Positions 9,163-17,649 of a DNA stretch of 64,000 nucleotides are shown here, piece after piece. Source of the DNA: Nodularia spumigena CCY9414 (GTDB lineage Bacteria; Cyanobacteriota; Cyanobacteriia; Cyanobacteriales; Nostocaceae). A model generated the notes under the pieces. The model was not told where the DNA came from and ran no database searches. It worked only from the letters and a program-made list of their open reading frames with translations. Made by a program: the position numbers and the translations under genes. The stretch lies in assembly GCF_000340565.2 (NCBI RefSeq), contig NZ_CP007203.1, positions 1,079,366 through 1,143,365 of the forward strand, in the 5' to 3' direction. Numbering within the stretch: the first letter of the stretch is position 1; the number at the start of each line of letters is the position of its first letter.

Positions 9163-10737
9163 CTATGATATGCCAGCCAACTGTTTTTCTTTCTTTTCCA
9201 TTGGTGCAGAAAGTGCTTGTTCCAAATCGGCACAACCCAATTTTTCTTCTAAAATTTTCATCACTTCGCGTCCGAAGTCATTGGGGTTTTGTTGCCAAGC
9301 TTGCAAGCAGACTTCTCCAAAGAACGAACCAAGGGGTTCAGGATTCCAGAGGAGTTTTTTAGCTGTCCACGGCATTAAGCTCATGGGGTCATACCCTGGT
9401 TTTAGGATACCTTCTTTAAAGGCATATTCTTCTAAATGAGTATGGGGTTGCAGTCCAATAAAGAAAATGGCAGGTTCAACTTTATCAGCGCCAAAAATCT
9501 TTTCTAGTTCGCGGTGATAGGCGATGGTTTGGCGAATAGTTTCGGGACGTTCGTCAATGACGTTAAAGGAGTAGTTGACGGAAACCATATCGTTAAAACC
9601 AGCTGCTTTTAGGTCACGACAGTTTTGCAAGACGGTGCGTAAGTTGTAACCCATCCGCATTTTCCGCACGAGTTCCTGAGAACCACTGGTAATGCCGATT
9701 TCAAAGTAGTTCATCCCGGTTTTTGCCATCAAATCACACAACTGGGGTGTGAGGTTGTCGGCTCTGATGTATGCTGCCCAGTTGATATCTGTCATCCCAG
9801 AATCGACGATTTTCTGTAAAAGTTCTACAGCATCGTCAATAAATTTACGGGCGGGGATGAATTGAGCATCAGTAAACCAGAAATTGCGAATGCCGCGATC
9901 GTATAGTTGGCGCATCTCAGCAACTACTTCGTCTGCTGGGTTGATACGTACTTGTTTGCCTTCGACGACGGTGTAGACGCAATAACAACAGTTGTGAGGA
10001 CAACCGCGCTTGGTTTGTACGCCTATATAAAAGTCTTGTTCTTGCAGGTAAAAGTTGAATTCCGGCCAGATGCTTTCAATATAGTTGTAGTTACAGGCGG
10101 TTTTTTCTAGGGGGGTGGGTTGTTCATGAATCATTCGTTGCCGTGGTTGAGTTTCTCCCACTACATAGCAACGTTCATCTTGAATTTCTCTACCACTGAG
10201 AAGTTTTTCTAGGAGAGTTTCGCCTTCACCGACAGAAATAATTGTACCTTGGGGTAAACTTTTACCCAACTGTTCGTAAAATACGCTGACAGCACCACCA
10301 CCTAAAATGGCACGAGCATCAGCATGATATTTCTGGGCGCGTCGTAAACCGCGTTTGACTAATCCCTGGTTGCGCCACAATTCTACATAGTAAGCGATAA
10401 AAATTCGCAACCCGCCTAATGCGCCCCGTAACTTAATCAGGGGATTTTTGGCGTAATAAAATTCAAAGGCGTTTTGTAGTGGGTTCCCACCACGTCCACC
10501 CACTGGGGCATAGATTTGAATATCACGCCAAGAAAATACTAGGAGTGTGGGTTTAAATTCGTCGATACAGGTATCTAGGGCGGAGGCGTAATCTAAAGGT
10601 GGTACTGTTCCCAAGTCAAAGATTCGCTGTTCCACGCTGGGAAATTGCTTGTGGACGTGATCCGAAAGATACACAACCCCAATGGGAAAGATGGGGTTAC
10701 ACGGAAGGCGAACGTAGAGGATGCGATTTTCCATCAT
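9163..10737 (-). CDS. B12-binding-type radical SAM protein of unknown function
   Basis: 524 residues. The N-terminal ~200 look like a Rossmann-type cobalamin-binding domain (LPCNPIFPIGVVYLSDHV, later AILGGGAVSVFYEQLG). The radical SAM core carries C246-x3-C250-x2-C253 in RGCPHNCCYCVY. It continues with WFTDAQFIPARKFIDDAVEL and YFEIGITSGSQELVRKMRMG, the usual barrel strands. No DxHxxG cobalamin histidine is obvious, so B12 use is uncertain. It starts at ATG (10735-10737); MM allows a start one codon later. The gene is full length and monocistronic. The family resembles BchE/methylthiotransferase-like enzymes, but I cannot name a substrate. Confidence 0.82.
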   Translation of the reverse strand: MMENRILYVRLPCNPIFPIGVVYLSDHVHKQFPSVEQRIFDLGTVPPLDYASALDTCIDEFKPTLLVFSWRDIQIYAPVGGRGGNPLQNAFEFYYAKNPLIKLRGALGGLRIFIAYYVELWRNQGLVKRGLRRAQKYHADARAILGGGAVSVFYEQLGKSLPQGTIISVGEGETLLEKLLSGREIQDERCYVVGETQPRQRMIHEQPTPLEKTACNYNYIESIWPEFNFYLQEQDFYIGVQTKRGCPHNCCYCVYTVVEGKQVRINPADEVVAEMRQLYDRGIRNFWFTDAQFIPARKFIDDAVELLQKIVDSGMTDINWAAYIRADNLTPQLCDLMAKTGMNYFEIGITSGSQELVRKMRMGYNLRTVLQNCRDLKAAGFNDMVSVNYSFNVIDERPETIRQTIAYHRELEKIFGADKVEPAIFFIGLQPHTHLEEYAFKEGILKPGYDPMSLMPWTAKKLLWNPEPLGSFFGEVCLQAWQQNPNDFGREVMKILEEKLGCADLEQALSAPMEKKEKQLAGIS

Positions 10738-11324
10738 GGATTGTTTAACTGATATCTTGCAGTTCTTGAAGAAAAATATAGACAGACGTGCAGTTTAAAA
10801 CTGTTTGTTTATTTTAGTTAACTGTGTTTTTCACAATTACGATTGACATTTAAGCCCACTGCTGGATTAGGTGAGCCTGTGTCAACAATTGTGCGAATAG
10901 TTGAATTTGCTCTGCATCAAACAAAATAGAGAGATTTTATGAGGAAGATTGTCATATATCTTTACCATAACATTGAGTTTGGCGATTAAGCGATCAACCC
11001 TGCCTGTAAGTCTGAGGATAGATGAAACAAACCAACCTTTCCTGAAAGTTGAGGAGGTGTCAGGGGATAACTGCCAGACTGCACCTGACGGGAGTGACAT
11101 CTGAGGCTTTTATTCCACAAAGAAAATCTCAAATCCTTCTAGCGTAGTATATTATTTTCGCCAGTATGCACTTTTTGGTGAAATTTTCATAACTTGAACA
11201 TATATTTAGATAGAAATAGCGTAGAAATTTTCAGTTGGTAGTCGGAGTTACAGCATCTGGGGATCAGGCAATGTTAGTTTGAATTGTGTAATGTAAAATT
11301 GTGGCGTAAAGCTCCTCCGCAGTT
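10738..11324. other. Intergenic region between divergent genes
   Basis: 587 bp between the radical SAM gene and the DUF1830 gene. At 11050-11092 the segments AGGTGTCAGG and CACCTGACGG suggest a folded RNA or operator, but I cannot assign a class. A 72-codon minus-strand frame (10882-11100) has no ribosome site and no recognisable sequence, so I do not call it. The rest is AT-rich promoter-like DNA. Confidence 0.35.
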
Positions 11325-11702
11325 ATGGCTCAAATATTAGATCCTCTACCACCTGAGCAATCGGGGAATCTCCTTTGTTGTTACGTTAATGCTACGAGTA
11401 AAATTCAGATAGCTCGCATCTGCAATATTTCTAACTGGTATTTTGAAAGAGTTGTTTTTCCCGGACAGCGCCTTGTGTTTGAAGCTCCTGTAGAAGCTCA
11501 GATGGAAATTCATACGGGGATGATGGCTAGTGCCATTTTGTCTGATACAATTGCGTGCGATCGCCTTGCTATTAACGAGCCTAGCAGTAATGAGTTGCAT
11601 ACAGACTCAATAGGCATAGACACTAACAGTACAAAACCAATGGTGCAGTCAATTAATACAAAAATTCCAAATACAACAAAATCCTTAAGAATTGCTGGCT
11701 GA
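11325..11702 (+). CDS. DUF1830 protein
   Basis: 125 residues. Residues 1-85 (PLPPEQSGNLLCCYVNATSK, FERVVFPGQRLVFEAP, EIHTGMMASAILSDTIACDR) match the cyanobacterial DUF1830 family, a small beta-rich domain of unknown function. The C-terminal 40 residues are polar and low in complexity (INTKIPNTTKSL) and look disordered; many family members are shorter. The ATG at 11325 agrees with the conserved MAQILDPLP start. A terminator follows 40 bp after the stop. Function is unknown. Confidence 0.85.
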   Translation: MAQILDPLPPEQSGNLLCCYVNATSKIQIARICNISNWYFERVVFPGQRLVFEAPVEAQMEIHTGMMASAILSDTIACDRLAINEPSSNELHTDSIGIDTNSTKPMVQSINTKIPNTTKSLRIAG

Positions 11703-11742
11703 TGATCCATTGATTAAAAAAACAATTTTATATAATCTTAGG

Positions 11743-11767
11743 GTTGCGAAATTCAGCGACCCTTTTT
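11743..11767 (+). terminator. Rho-independent terminator after DUF1830 gene
   Basis: Stem GGTTGC / GCGACC (one G-T pair) with an 8-base loop, followed by TTTTT. It lies 40 bases after the DUF1830 stop. Confidence 0.7.
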
Positions 11768-11772
11768 ATTTA

Positions 11773-11842
11773 GTCATTGGTCATTGGTCATTGGTCATTG
11801 GTCATTTGTCATTGGTCATTGGTCATTGGTCATTGGTCATTG
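11773..11842. repeat. Heptamer array (GTCATTG), 10 units
   Basis: Ten tandem GTCATTG units, one of them GTCATTT. Unlike the arrays at 4630, 25419 and 37174 these are mostly the G form and no CCCTGC tract follows. Directly downstream (11869-11920) is another dispersed element with CCCCACC...GGGGAGGTAGG. Confidence 0.9.
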
Positions 11843-12002
11843 GTTATACCCTTTTTATATGAAGGCGCATAGAAACAACCCCACCGCCTTCGGCACCTAC
11901 CCTTGCTAAGGGGAGGTAGGTTTGGGTAAAAATAATGTGCAACTTCAGATTAATTCGGTATTAACCCCCCATCTTCTCCCGTTCCGTTTTAAAATCAATG
12001 TT

Positions 12003-12464
12003 ATGAATTTGCCTTCTTTTATTTGGTTGTGGAAAATAGCTGCTTGGTCAATGGGTTTGTCGCTATTGGCTTATTTGCTGCTAGCAGTTACGGGAATTTG
12101 GATGTTTCGCGAGAGGACTTTGCCGCATTTCCCTAGCTTCCCGTGGTTTATTGGCGGACGTAGGGAGGTGCGATCGCTACACTATACAATGGGCATCACT
12201 ATGGTCAGTTTAGTGTTGCTACTGTTAGCCGTTGGCATTGTTGGTACTTTAGGACACTTTGGTTCCTTGGGACACTCATCACACTTGATTGCTGGGTTAA
12301 TAGTAGTAGTGTTGGTTTTGCTGTCTGCTTTGAGCGCCACACAAATTAGCACCAGGCGTTCTTGGGCTAGACCCTTACATATTGGTGTGAATATAATTCT
12401 ATTTGGGGGTTTTACCTGGGTATCCCTGACTGGTTGGATGGTAGTACAAAAGTATCTGCCTTAG
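12003..12464 (+). CDS. DUF4079 membrane protein
   Basis: 153 residues from the ATG at 12003 (MNLPSFIWLWKIAAWSMGLS). An in-frame TTG at 11922 would add 27 residues, but that part is repeat-derived and polar, so I prefer the ATG. Four hydrophobic helices are visible, with histidines at the ends (LHYTMGITM, GHFGSLGHSSHL, RPLHIGVNI), like a cytochrome b561-type four-helix bundle. DUF4079 is common in cyanobacteria and its role is unknown; haem binding is an inference from the histidines. It stands alone, between a heptamer array and an intergenic region. Confidence 0.8.
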   Translation: MNLPSFIWLWKIAAWSMGLSLLAYLLLAVTGIWMFRERTLPHFPSFPWFIGGRREVRSLHYTMGITMVSLVLLLLAVGIVGTLGHFGSLGHSSHLIAGLIVVVLVLLSALSATQISTRRSWARPLHIGVNIILFGGFTWVSLTGWMVVQKYLP

Positions 12465-12604
12465 AAATCATTTGAGTTTGTATCGGCTATAAGTCAATAA
12501 AGATACAGATAGGAAGCATTTTTTGGGTAACTATTTTAGTTTTTTCTGGAATGGCTCATTCCTAGCTGTATTTATAGTTGTAGTTGATTTTAACCTGAAA
12601 TATT

Positions 12605-12721
12605 ATGTCTAACCAACAGCCCAATTCCAACCAACCATCTAACAAAAAGCTAAATGAAACAAATAAAAATAATCATAAAAAACCTTTGAACAACGGTAAA
12701 CCAGGCAAAACAGACCACTAA
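12605..12721 (+). CDS. Possible small polar protein (38 aa)
   Basis: A short frame from ATG to TAA encoding a peptide that starts MSNQQPNSNQPSNKKLNETN and ends GKPGKTDH. It is almost all Asn, Gln, Lys, Pro and Ser, and is very likely disordered. There is no clear ribosome site. Low-complexity N/K-rich peptides of this kind are sometimes real in Nostocales, but AT-rich DNA also gives them by chance. Confidence is low. Confidence 0.3.
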   Translation: MSNQQPNSNQPSNKKLNETNKNNHKKPLNNGKPGKTDH

Positions 12722-12913
12722 CTTCCATTAAAATCTCAATCAAGATAGAGTGATATTTTAAGAGATAGCCCTCGCGGGGGTCATTCGGGGAACCACACAG
12801 GAAACAACCCCACCTGCGTAGGTTAAAAAACCTGATTTTTGGGTTAGTCCGCGCAGACAGACTTAATTTTTGTAATAGCAAATTATACTCGTACCAAACT
12901 GTTAAAACATCCT

Positions 12914-12942
12914 CATAGAGACGTGCTGATAACGTCTCTATG
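12914..12942. repeat. Palindrome with arms CATAGAGACGT / ACGTCTCTATG
   Basis: A perfect 11-base stem with a 7-base loop, followed by a T-rich stretch on the plus strand. A sister copy with a 10-base stem (TAGAGACGTT / AACGTCTCTA) lies at 16624-16649, so this is a dispersed palindromic family. Immediately downstream (12960-13037) is sequence with CTCTGTGTCCTCTGTGG that also occurs inside the MITE at 43580. Confidence 0.8.
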
Positions 12943-13324
12943 TTTATTTTTGTTTATAGAGAAGACTGACACAGGAACTCTTGGAAACTCTCAATTCTCT
13001 GTGATCTCTGTGTCCTCTGTGGTTCGTTTTTTCATAATCTTATATAATAATTAGTATAATTGTAAACAATAATTTAGTCAAATCTAGCATAAATCTGATT
13101 GACAATAGTTAATAAAAAGTCGCAACTATACAAAGAATGGCAAAGGCTAGGTTGCTAAAAATACTATTGGCAGCTTGCAATGACAGCTATTTATAATGTA
13201 TTGTTATTTATGTTACTTTTGGCAAAAAAATTCACTGCGGTAGAAAAATAAATCTACTGAGATTAAGTAATTAATTCCAAAATGTTAATTGATACAACCA
13301 CAAACCTAGACTTTTGTGATATCA
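12943..13324. other. Upstream region of the sphR operon
   Basis: AT-rich DNA after the dispersed repeat material, holding the promoter of the sphR-sphS genes. I looked for the direct-repeat pattern of cyanobacterial Pho boxes and did not find a convincing copy. There is no open frame worth calling. Confidence 0.4.
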
Positions 13325-14077
13325 ATGTATACCAGTGAATCAATCAAGTACTCTACCAGAGCAGAAATCGGACAAACGAGCCGGATTCTAGTGGTAGAAG
13401 ATGAAGAATTAATCCAGGAAATGCTAGCTGTAGCATTGGAAGAAGAAGGTTTTGGCGTAATAACTGCCCCCGATGGGCGGTCGGCTGTAGAATATCTCAA
13501 AAGTTGTGAACCCAACTCAGGGGAACCGCCCTTTGATTTAATAATTCTTGATTTGATGCTACCTCATATTAATGGGCTAGATATCTGCCGCTTATTGCGT
13601 CACCAAGGAAACCCAGTACCAATTTTGATTCTGAGTGCTAAAGGTAGTGAAACTGATCGCGTTTTGGGGTTAGAGGTAGGAGCAGATGATTACCTGACTA
13701 AACCCTTTAGCATGAGAGAATTAGTGGCTCGCTGTCGGGCGCTACTGCGTCGCCAACGCTTAAGTAGTTTGCCACAACTACAAGTCCTAAAACATAAGAA
13801 TGTCACTTTAAATCCCCAAGAGTGCCGTGTGCTGGTTCGTGATCAAGAGGTGAGTTTGTCTCCCAAAGAGTTTCGCTTGCTGGAACTGTTTATGAGTTAC
13901 GCTCGTCGAGTCTGGTCTCGTGAGCAATTGCTAGATCAGGTTTGGGGACCAGAATTTGTGGGTGACAGTAAAACTGTAGATGTTCATATTCGCTGGTTAC
14001 GGGAAAAACTAGAAGAAGACCCTAGTCATCCAGAATATATTGTGACTGTCAGAGGGTTTGGCTATCGGTTTGGATAA
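13325..14077 (+). CDS. sphR: OmpR-type response regulator, phosphate-sensing (SphR)
   Basis: About 250 residues. The receiver domain has the acidic pair in ILVVEDEELI, the phosphoryl-accepting Asp in LIILDLMLP (about residue 76), and the conserved Lys in YLTKPF. The winged-helix DNA-binding domain ends in DVHIRWLREKLEEDP and VRGFGYRFG. The sequence and the following order (sensor kinase, then PhoU) match SphR, the cyanobacterial PhoB equivalent that activates phosphate uptake and phosphatase genes. I prefer the ATG at 13325; a GTG at 13316 would add three residues. sphS begins 60 bp downstream. Confidence 0.88.
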   Translation: MYTSESIKYSTRAEIGQTSRILVVEDEELIQEMLAVALEEEGFGVITAPDGRSAVEYLKSCEPNSGEPPFDLIILDLMLPHINGLDICRLLRHQGNPVPILILSAKGSETDRVLGLEVGADDYLTKPFSMRELVARCRALLRRQRLSSLPQLQVLKHKNVTLNPQECRVLVRDQEVSLSPKEFRLLELFMSYARRVWSREQLLDQVWGPEFVGDSKTVDVHIRWLREKLEEDPSHPEYIVTVRGFGYRFG

Positions 14078-14136
14078 TCTATTGAGATAGTTGTTAGTTT
14101 TGATTAATTATAAAGCAACTAACAACTCACATTCTC

Positions 14137-15492
14137 ATGCTCTTATTGGGATTTTTTTTGGGTTTAGCGGTAGGTATTGGGTTTTGGATTTGGCAACAGG
14201 TTCAATTAAGGCGCTACTTGGGGCGCGTACTGCAACCGTTAAGCTCTGGTTCTTCTAAAATTGTGCTACCGCTCATACCTCGTTTGCAGCGTGAAATAGC
14301 AACAGTTAAGCAGCAGCGACAAGATTTGCAACAGTCACTACAAACCTACCAAGACTTACTCGATTTTGCACCCCTGGGATATTTGCAGGTCGATGAAGAA
14401 AATCAATTGCTGTGGTGCAATCAGCAAGCACGAGAAATATTGTATCTACAAAGATGGCAAGCAGGACAGGTGCGCTTGTTGCTGGAGTTGGTGCGGTCTT
14501 ATGAACTTGACCATTTAGTTGAACAAACTCGTGATGAGCAGAAACCACAGACAAGGGAGTGGGTATTTCACCCATCTTGTGATGATGCGCTACAGATGCC
14601 AACTGTGAAATCACTGAGTTTGCGAGGATCTAGTTTACCTTTACCCAACGGACAAGTAGGGGTTTTCTTAGAAAATCGCCAACCTTTGCTGAATATGAAT
14701 CAAGAACGCGATCGCTCTTTTTCTGATCTAGCCCACGAACTGAGAACGCCATTGACTTCCATTCGTTTGGTTGTGGAAACTTTACAAAACCGCCTCGATC
14801 CGCCCTTAAGTCGTTGGGTGAATCGGCTAATGCAGGAAGTGGATCGGCTAATTAACTTGGTGCAAAGCTGGTTGGAACTGACCCAAATGGAAGCAAATCC
14901 CACGATGCAATTACATCTAGAAGTTTTGGAAGTGCGATCGCTGATTGCGTCTGTTTGGGAAACATTAGAACCATTAACGCAAAAGCAACATCTCTCTATT
15001 GACTATTCTGGGCCAGAAAATCTGTGGATTAAAGCCGACCCCGCCCGATTGTATCAAGTTTTCCTCAACTTGCTGGATAATAGTATCAAATACAGTCCTC
15101 CGGGTACGACTATTCAAATCCAAGCAAAAATCTTATCTGCACAAGATACTAATAATAGCGATCGCGCTGTCACTGTTTTGGAAATAAATCTTATTGATTC
15201 GGGACTAGGCTTTTCCGAAGCAGATTTACCTTATATTTTTGAGCGATTTTACCGGGGAGATAAAGCGCGTACTCATTCCTCATTACCAGAAAATAATTCT
15301 CTGGGGACAATTGTGGGTAATGGTTTAGGTTTAGCCATCGTCCGGCAAATTATTGTCGCCCACGGCGGTTCCATCAAAGCTATGAACAATCCAGAAACTG
15401 GTGGAGCTTGGATGCAACTTCAACTTCCTGAAGTTATGGCAAACTCCCGCAGCCGAGATTATAACAATGGTAGGTTGAAAAACCCGGAGTAA
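14137..15492 (+). CDS. sphS: Phosphate-sensing histidine kinase (SphS)
   Basis: 451 residues. One N-terminal hydrophobic segment (LLLGFFLGLAVGIGFWIW) anchors it in the membrane. A PAS-like region follows at ~70-185 (DFAPLGYLQVDEENQLLWCN). The dimerisation domain has the phospho-accepting H200 in FSDLAHELRTPLTSIR. The ATP-binding domain shows an N box (NLLDNSIKYSPPG), DSGLGFSEADLPYIFERFYR and NGLGLAIVRQIIVAHGG. This is the PhoR/SphS arrangement, without a periplasmic sensor domain. It sits 60 bp after sphR. Between its stop and phoU lies a 440-bp stretch with transposon-end features, which may have split the former operon. Confidence 0.88.
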   Translation: MLLLGFFLGLAVGIGFWIWQQVQLRRYLGRVLQPLSSGSSKIVLPLIPRLQREIATVKQQRQDLQQSLQTYQDLLDFAPLGYLQVDEENQLLWCNQQAREILYLQRWQAGQVRLLLELVRSYELDHLVEQTRDEQKPQTREWVFHPSCDDALQMPTVKSLSLRGSSLPLPNGQVGVFLENRQPLLNMNQERDRSFSDLAHELRTPLTSIRLVVETLQNRLDPPLSRWVNRLMQEVDRLINLVQSWLELTQMEANPTMQLHLEVLEVRSLIASVWETLEPLTQKQHLSIDYSGPENLWIKADPARLYQVFLNLLDNSIKYSPPGTTIQIQAKILSAQDTNNSDRAVTVLEINLIDSGLGFSEADLPYIFERFYRGDKARTHSSLPENNSLGTIVGNGLGLAIVRQIIVAHGGSIKAMNNPETGGAWMQLQLPEVMANSRSRDYNNGRLKNPE

Positions 15493-15790
15493 CAGCAACG
15501 CAGTTGCGTATTACGTGCAATAGGTGCGGGGATGAAAACCACGATACAGGGTAAACCAAGCCGTGATTCAATATGGTAAAATTGACAATGTGGAGGGGTA
15601 ATCAACCACATTAAAAACCCTACACTGCTTAACGGCAATCTGTACCTTGACAATTGAAAATATGGGGTTCTATTCCATAGTTTTAGTTTCTTACCCAGGA
15701 ATAGGTAAAATTTTCATGGGAACTAGACGACACAGAATTCAACCAAACAAATTCTTGGAGTAATCCAACTACGGTAGGGCATACCGAAAG
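15493..15790. other. Non-coding stretch between sphS and the IS-like end
   Basis: About 300 bp with no open frame. It begins, three bases after the sphS stop, with a small hairpin (arms GCAAC / GTTGC, 15495-15507). The rest may be decayed transposon sequence continuous with the element at 15791-15897, but I cannot translate any part into a transposase. Confidence 0.4.
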
Positions 15791-15897
15791 TTAACGCTTG
15801 GGGAGAGAACCACCTCTGGGCTAGACACCGCAAGGGATCTAGTCTAAGTGGACTCGTTGAACCAAGAATCTCCGCACCTTCAGGTCGGAGAGTGTCA
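15791..15897 (+). mobile_element. Orphan IS200/IS605-like right end (omega-RNA-like)
   Basis: The segment ends with a hairpin at 15869-15891 (TCTCCG...ACCT-TC-AGGT-CGGAGA) followed by GTGTCAA. This closely resembles the 3' ends of cyanobacterial IS200/IS605 tnpB elements as I remember them. Just upstream, GGCTAGA (15819-15825) pairs with TCTAGTC (15838-15844), so the segment could fold like the omega RNA at the end of tnpB. No tnpA or tnpB frame is present, so this would be a relic or a non-autonomous element. It ends 35 bp before the phoU start. Confidence 0.5.
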
Positions 15898-15932
15898 AAG
15901 TTAAGAATATCTTCACCTTTAAGACTATAAGT

Positions 15933-16607
15933 GTGGAAGCTGCCTTGTATGATCACAATTCCAACCCTAAAAATCCCCAGTTAGCACGTGCTATTAGACG
16001 CTTAGAACGGGACGTATTACGTATGGGAGCTTTGGTAGAACAATCGTTTCGCCTCAGCCACCAAGCGTTATTTGCTCGTGATTTAACAGCAGCTGAGGAA
16101 CTTCCCCGATTAGATAAAAAAATTGATCGCTTTTATAGACAAATAGAATCAGATTGTACAGCAATCATGACTCTGCAAGCACCTACGGCTCAAGATTTAC
16201 GCTGTTTAAGTGCCTTTATGCAGTTAGTGCGAGACTTAGAGCGCATTGGCGATTATGCTGAAGATTTAGGGCATATTGCTGTTAAAATCTTTCCTTACCC
16301 CTCTCATCCGTCTTTACCAGATATTGAAAATATGTCTCATCATGGACAAGCAATGCTAGCAACGAGTTTAAAAGCCTTAGCTGATTTGGATGAAGTAGGT
16401 GGACGAGGTTTAAAGCACCTGGATGATGCTGTAGATAATGCCTATGATCGTGTTTATCAGACTTTAGCCCAGCAACGGGATGTACCTGGAGTAGTGGAGC
16501 CAATTTTGCTGCTAGCACTGGCAATTCGTTGTCTGGAACGTATGGCAGACCATGCCACTAATATTGGTCAGAGAGTAGCATACATTGTCACCGGACAACG
16601 GTTTTAA
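15933..16607 (+). CDS. phoU: Phosphate signalling protein PhoU
   Basis: 224 residues. Two three-helix PhoU repeats are visible (LARAIRRLERDVLRMGALVE / RDLERIGDYAEDLGHIA, and LADLDEVGGRGLKHLDDAVD / CLERMADHATNIGQRVAY). The E-R-x-x-D-x-A/x motifs of both halves are intact, as expected for metal binding. PhoU links the Pst transporter to the SphS/PhoR kinase and represses the phosphate regulon when phosphate is plentiful. The start is GTG (15933-15935). The promoter, if separate from sphRS, must lie in or near the IS-like segment just upstream, which could affect expression. Confidence 0.93.
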   Translation: MEAALYDHNSNPKNPQLARAIRRLERDVLRMGALVEQSFRLSHQALFARDLTAAEELPRLDKKIDRFYRQIESDCTAIMTLQAPTAQDLRCLSAFMQLVRDLERIGDYAEDLGHIAVKIFPYPSHPSLPDIENMSHHGQAMLATSLKALADLDEVGGRGLKHLDDAVDNAYDRVYQTLAQQRDVPGVVEPILLLALAIRCLERMADHATNIGQRVAYIVTGQRF

Positions 16608-16623
16608 GATGTCAAAACCCCTG

Positions 16624-16649
16624 TAGAGACGTTCCATGAAACGTCTCTA
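16624..16649. repeat. Palindrome TAGAGACGTT / AACGTCTCTA
   Basis: A perfect 10-base stem and 6-base loop 16 bases after the phoU stop. It could act as a weak terminator, but lacks a T run directly after the stem. It is the second copy of the family seen at 12914. Confidence 0.8.
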
Positions 16650-17649
16650 TATTGCGTCTTTCCATAGGAAGGCCGCCTGCGCGGGTTAATTTTTAATTAG
16701 TAAAACACTAACTAGCTGTTAACCCCACTCCGCCAAAAACCTTTTTTTCATTCGATTCATAAAAATACATCAATATTTATTAAAAATGAACTAATTTCAG
16801 TATTAATACCCTTGTATATAGTCATTTTATATATTTAGTCCAAGTAAATTTAATTATTTTTTCCAAAAATACAATCATAAAAATTTTGTGAACTAACATA
16901 CAATTTGCCAAATGTTTACCTTTTCTTAAACTTGGTCAATTAAGCTACCTAGAGACAAGATAAAAATTGTTTCTTAGTTCACCAACTAACAAATCAAATG
17001 TAATTAAGCTAACAAGTATCACACCCAGGTATTTGTTGCTGTTAATGGCGGAGAGTAAAAGTGCGTTATTTCTCTCACAGGTTGTGGTAAAAATCCTACA
17101 ATCCAGCAAGCAAGCACTTCGTCAAAGAAAAACCTGCTTTTTTGTTTATACAAAGCCAGGAAAAGCTCGTATTTTTGTCAAATTCAAGCATCTGAAACTA
17201 AAAAAACTTCGTTAATTACACTTTAGTTAAAGATTTTTTACCTCACTAAGCTTGGTGGTTTAGGCTGTATTCAACCACTCTAAAGACTGAATGTTTATCC
17301 TAAAATAGGAGTTTTTGTAGGTAGGAAATTTAAATATCAGCCTCCCAAGGGTGCTGTTGTAGCTTACGGAAAATATGAAAGAAACACATTTAAATTAAAA
17401 AGCTTAAATGCTTACCCTGCAAGGATTTTAAAATGTATTTCTTAGAGGTTGAAATTGTAATTTAAGATATCGCATTGATTTTTTCAATGTGAAAAACCAA
17501 TTTTTTTTGCAAAAATACTATAGCTTTATCTAAAAAAATCAAATTTTAATTATGTAACTATATCAACCCTAGATTTTGAATTTTTTCTTGAGATTTTCCC
17601 ATTGATTCATTCACAGACCAACTTCATTTCCACTTTTACAAGTACTTGC
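16650..17649. other. 1-kb AT-rich region upstream of a Crp-like gene
   Basis: Very AT-rich. An 82-codon frame at 16967-17215 starts at TTG, has no ribosome site and no recognisable motif (basic tail FKHLKLKKLR), so I treat it as chance. A TTG at 17602 would extend the Crp-like gene by 16 residues. I see no strong hairpin or repeat. The length suggests a complex promoter or an unrecognised small RNA, but there is no direct sign. Confidence 0.35.

Noticed and set aside
10882..11100. 72-codon minus-strand frame
   Set aside because: No ribosome site, no recognisable sequence, in promoter-type DNA.
12639..12881. 80-codon minus-strand frame
   Set aside because: Overlaps dispersed repeat sequence and has mixed low-complexity content; no ribosome site.
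16967..17215. 82-codon frame upstream of the Crp-like gene
   Set aside because: TTG start, no ribosome site, composition of AT-rich non-coding DNA.
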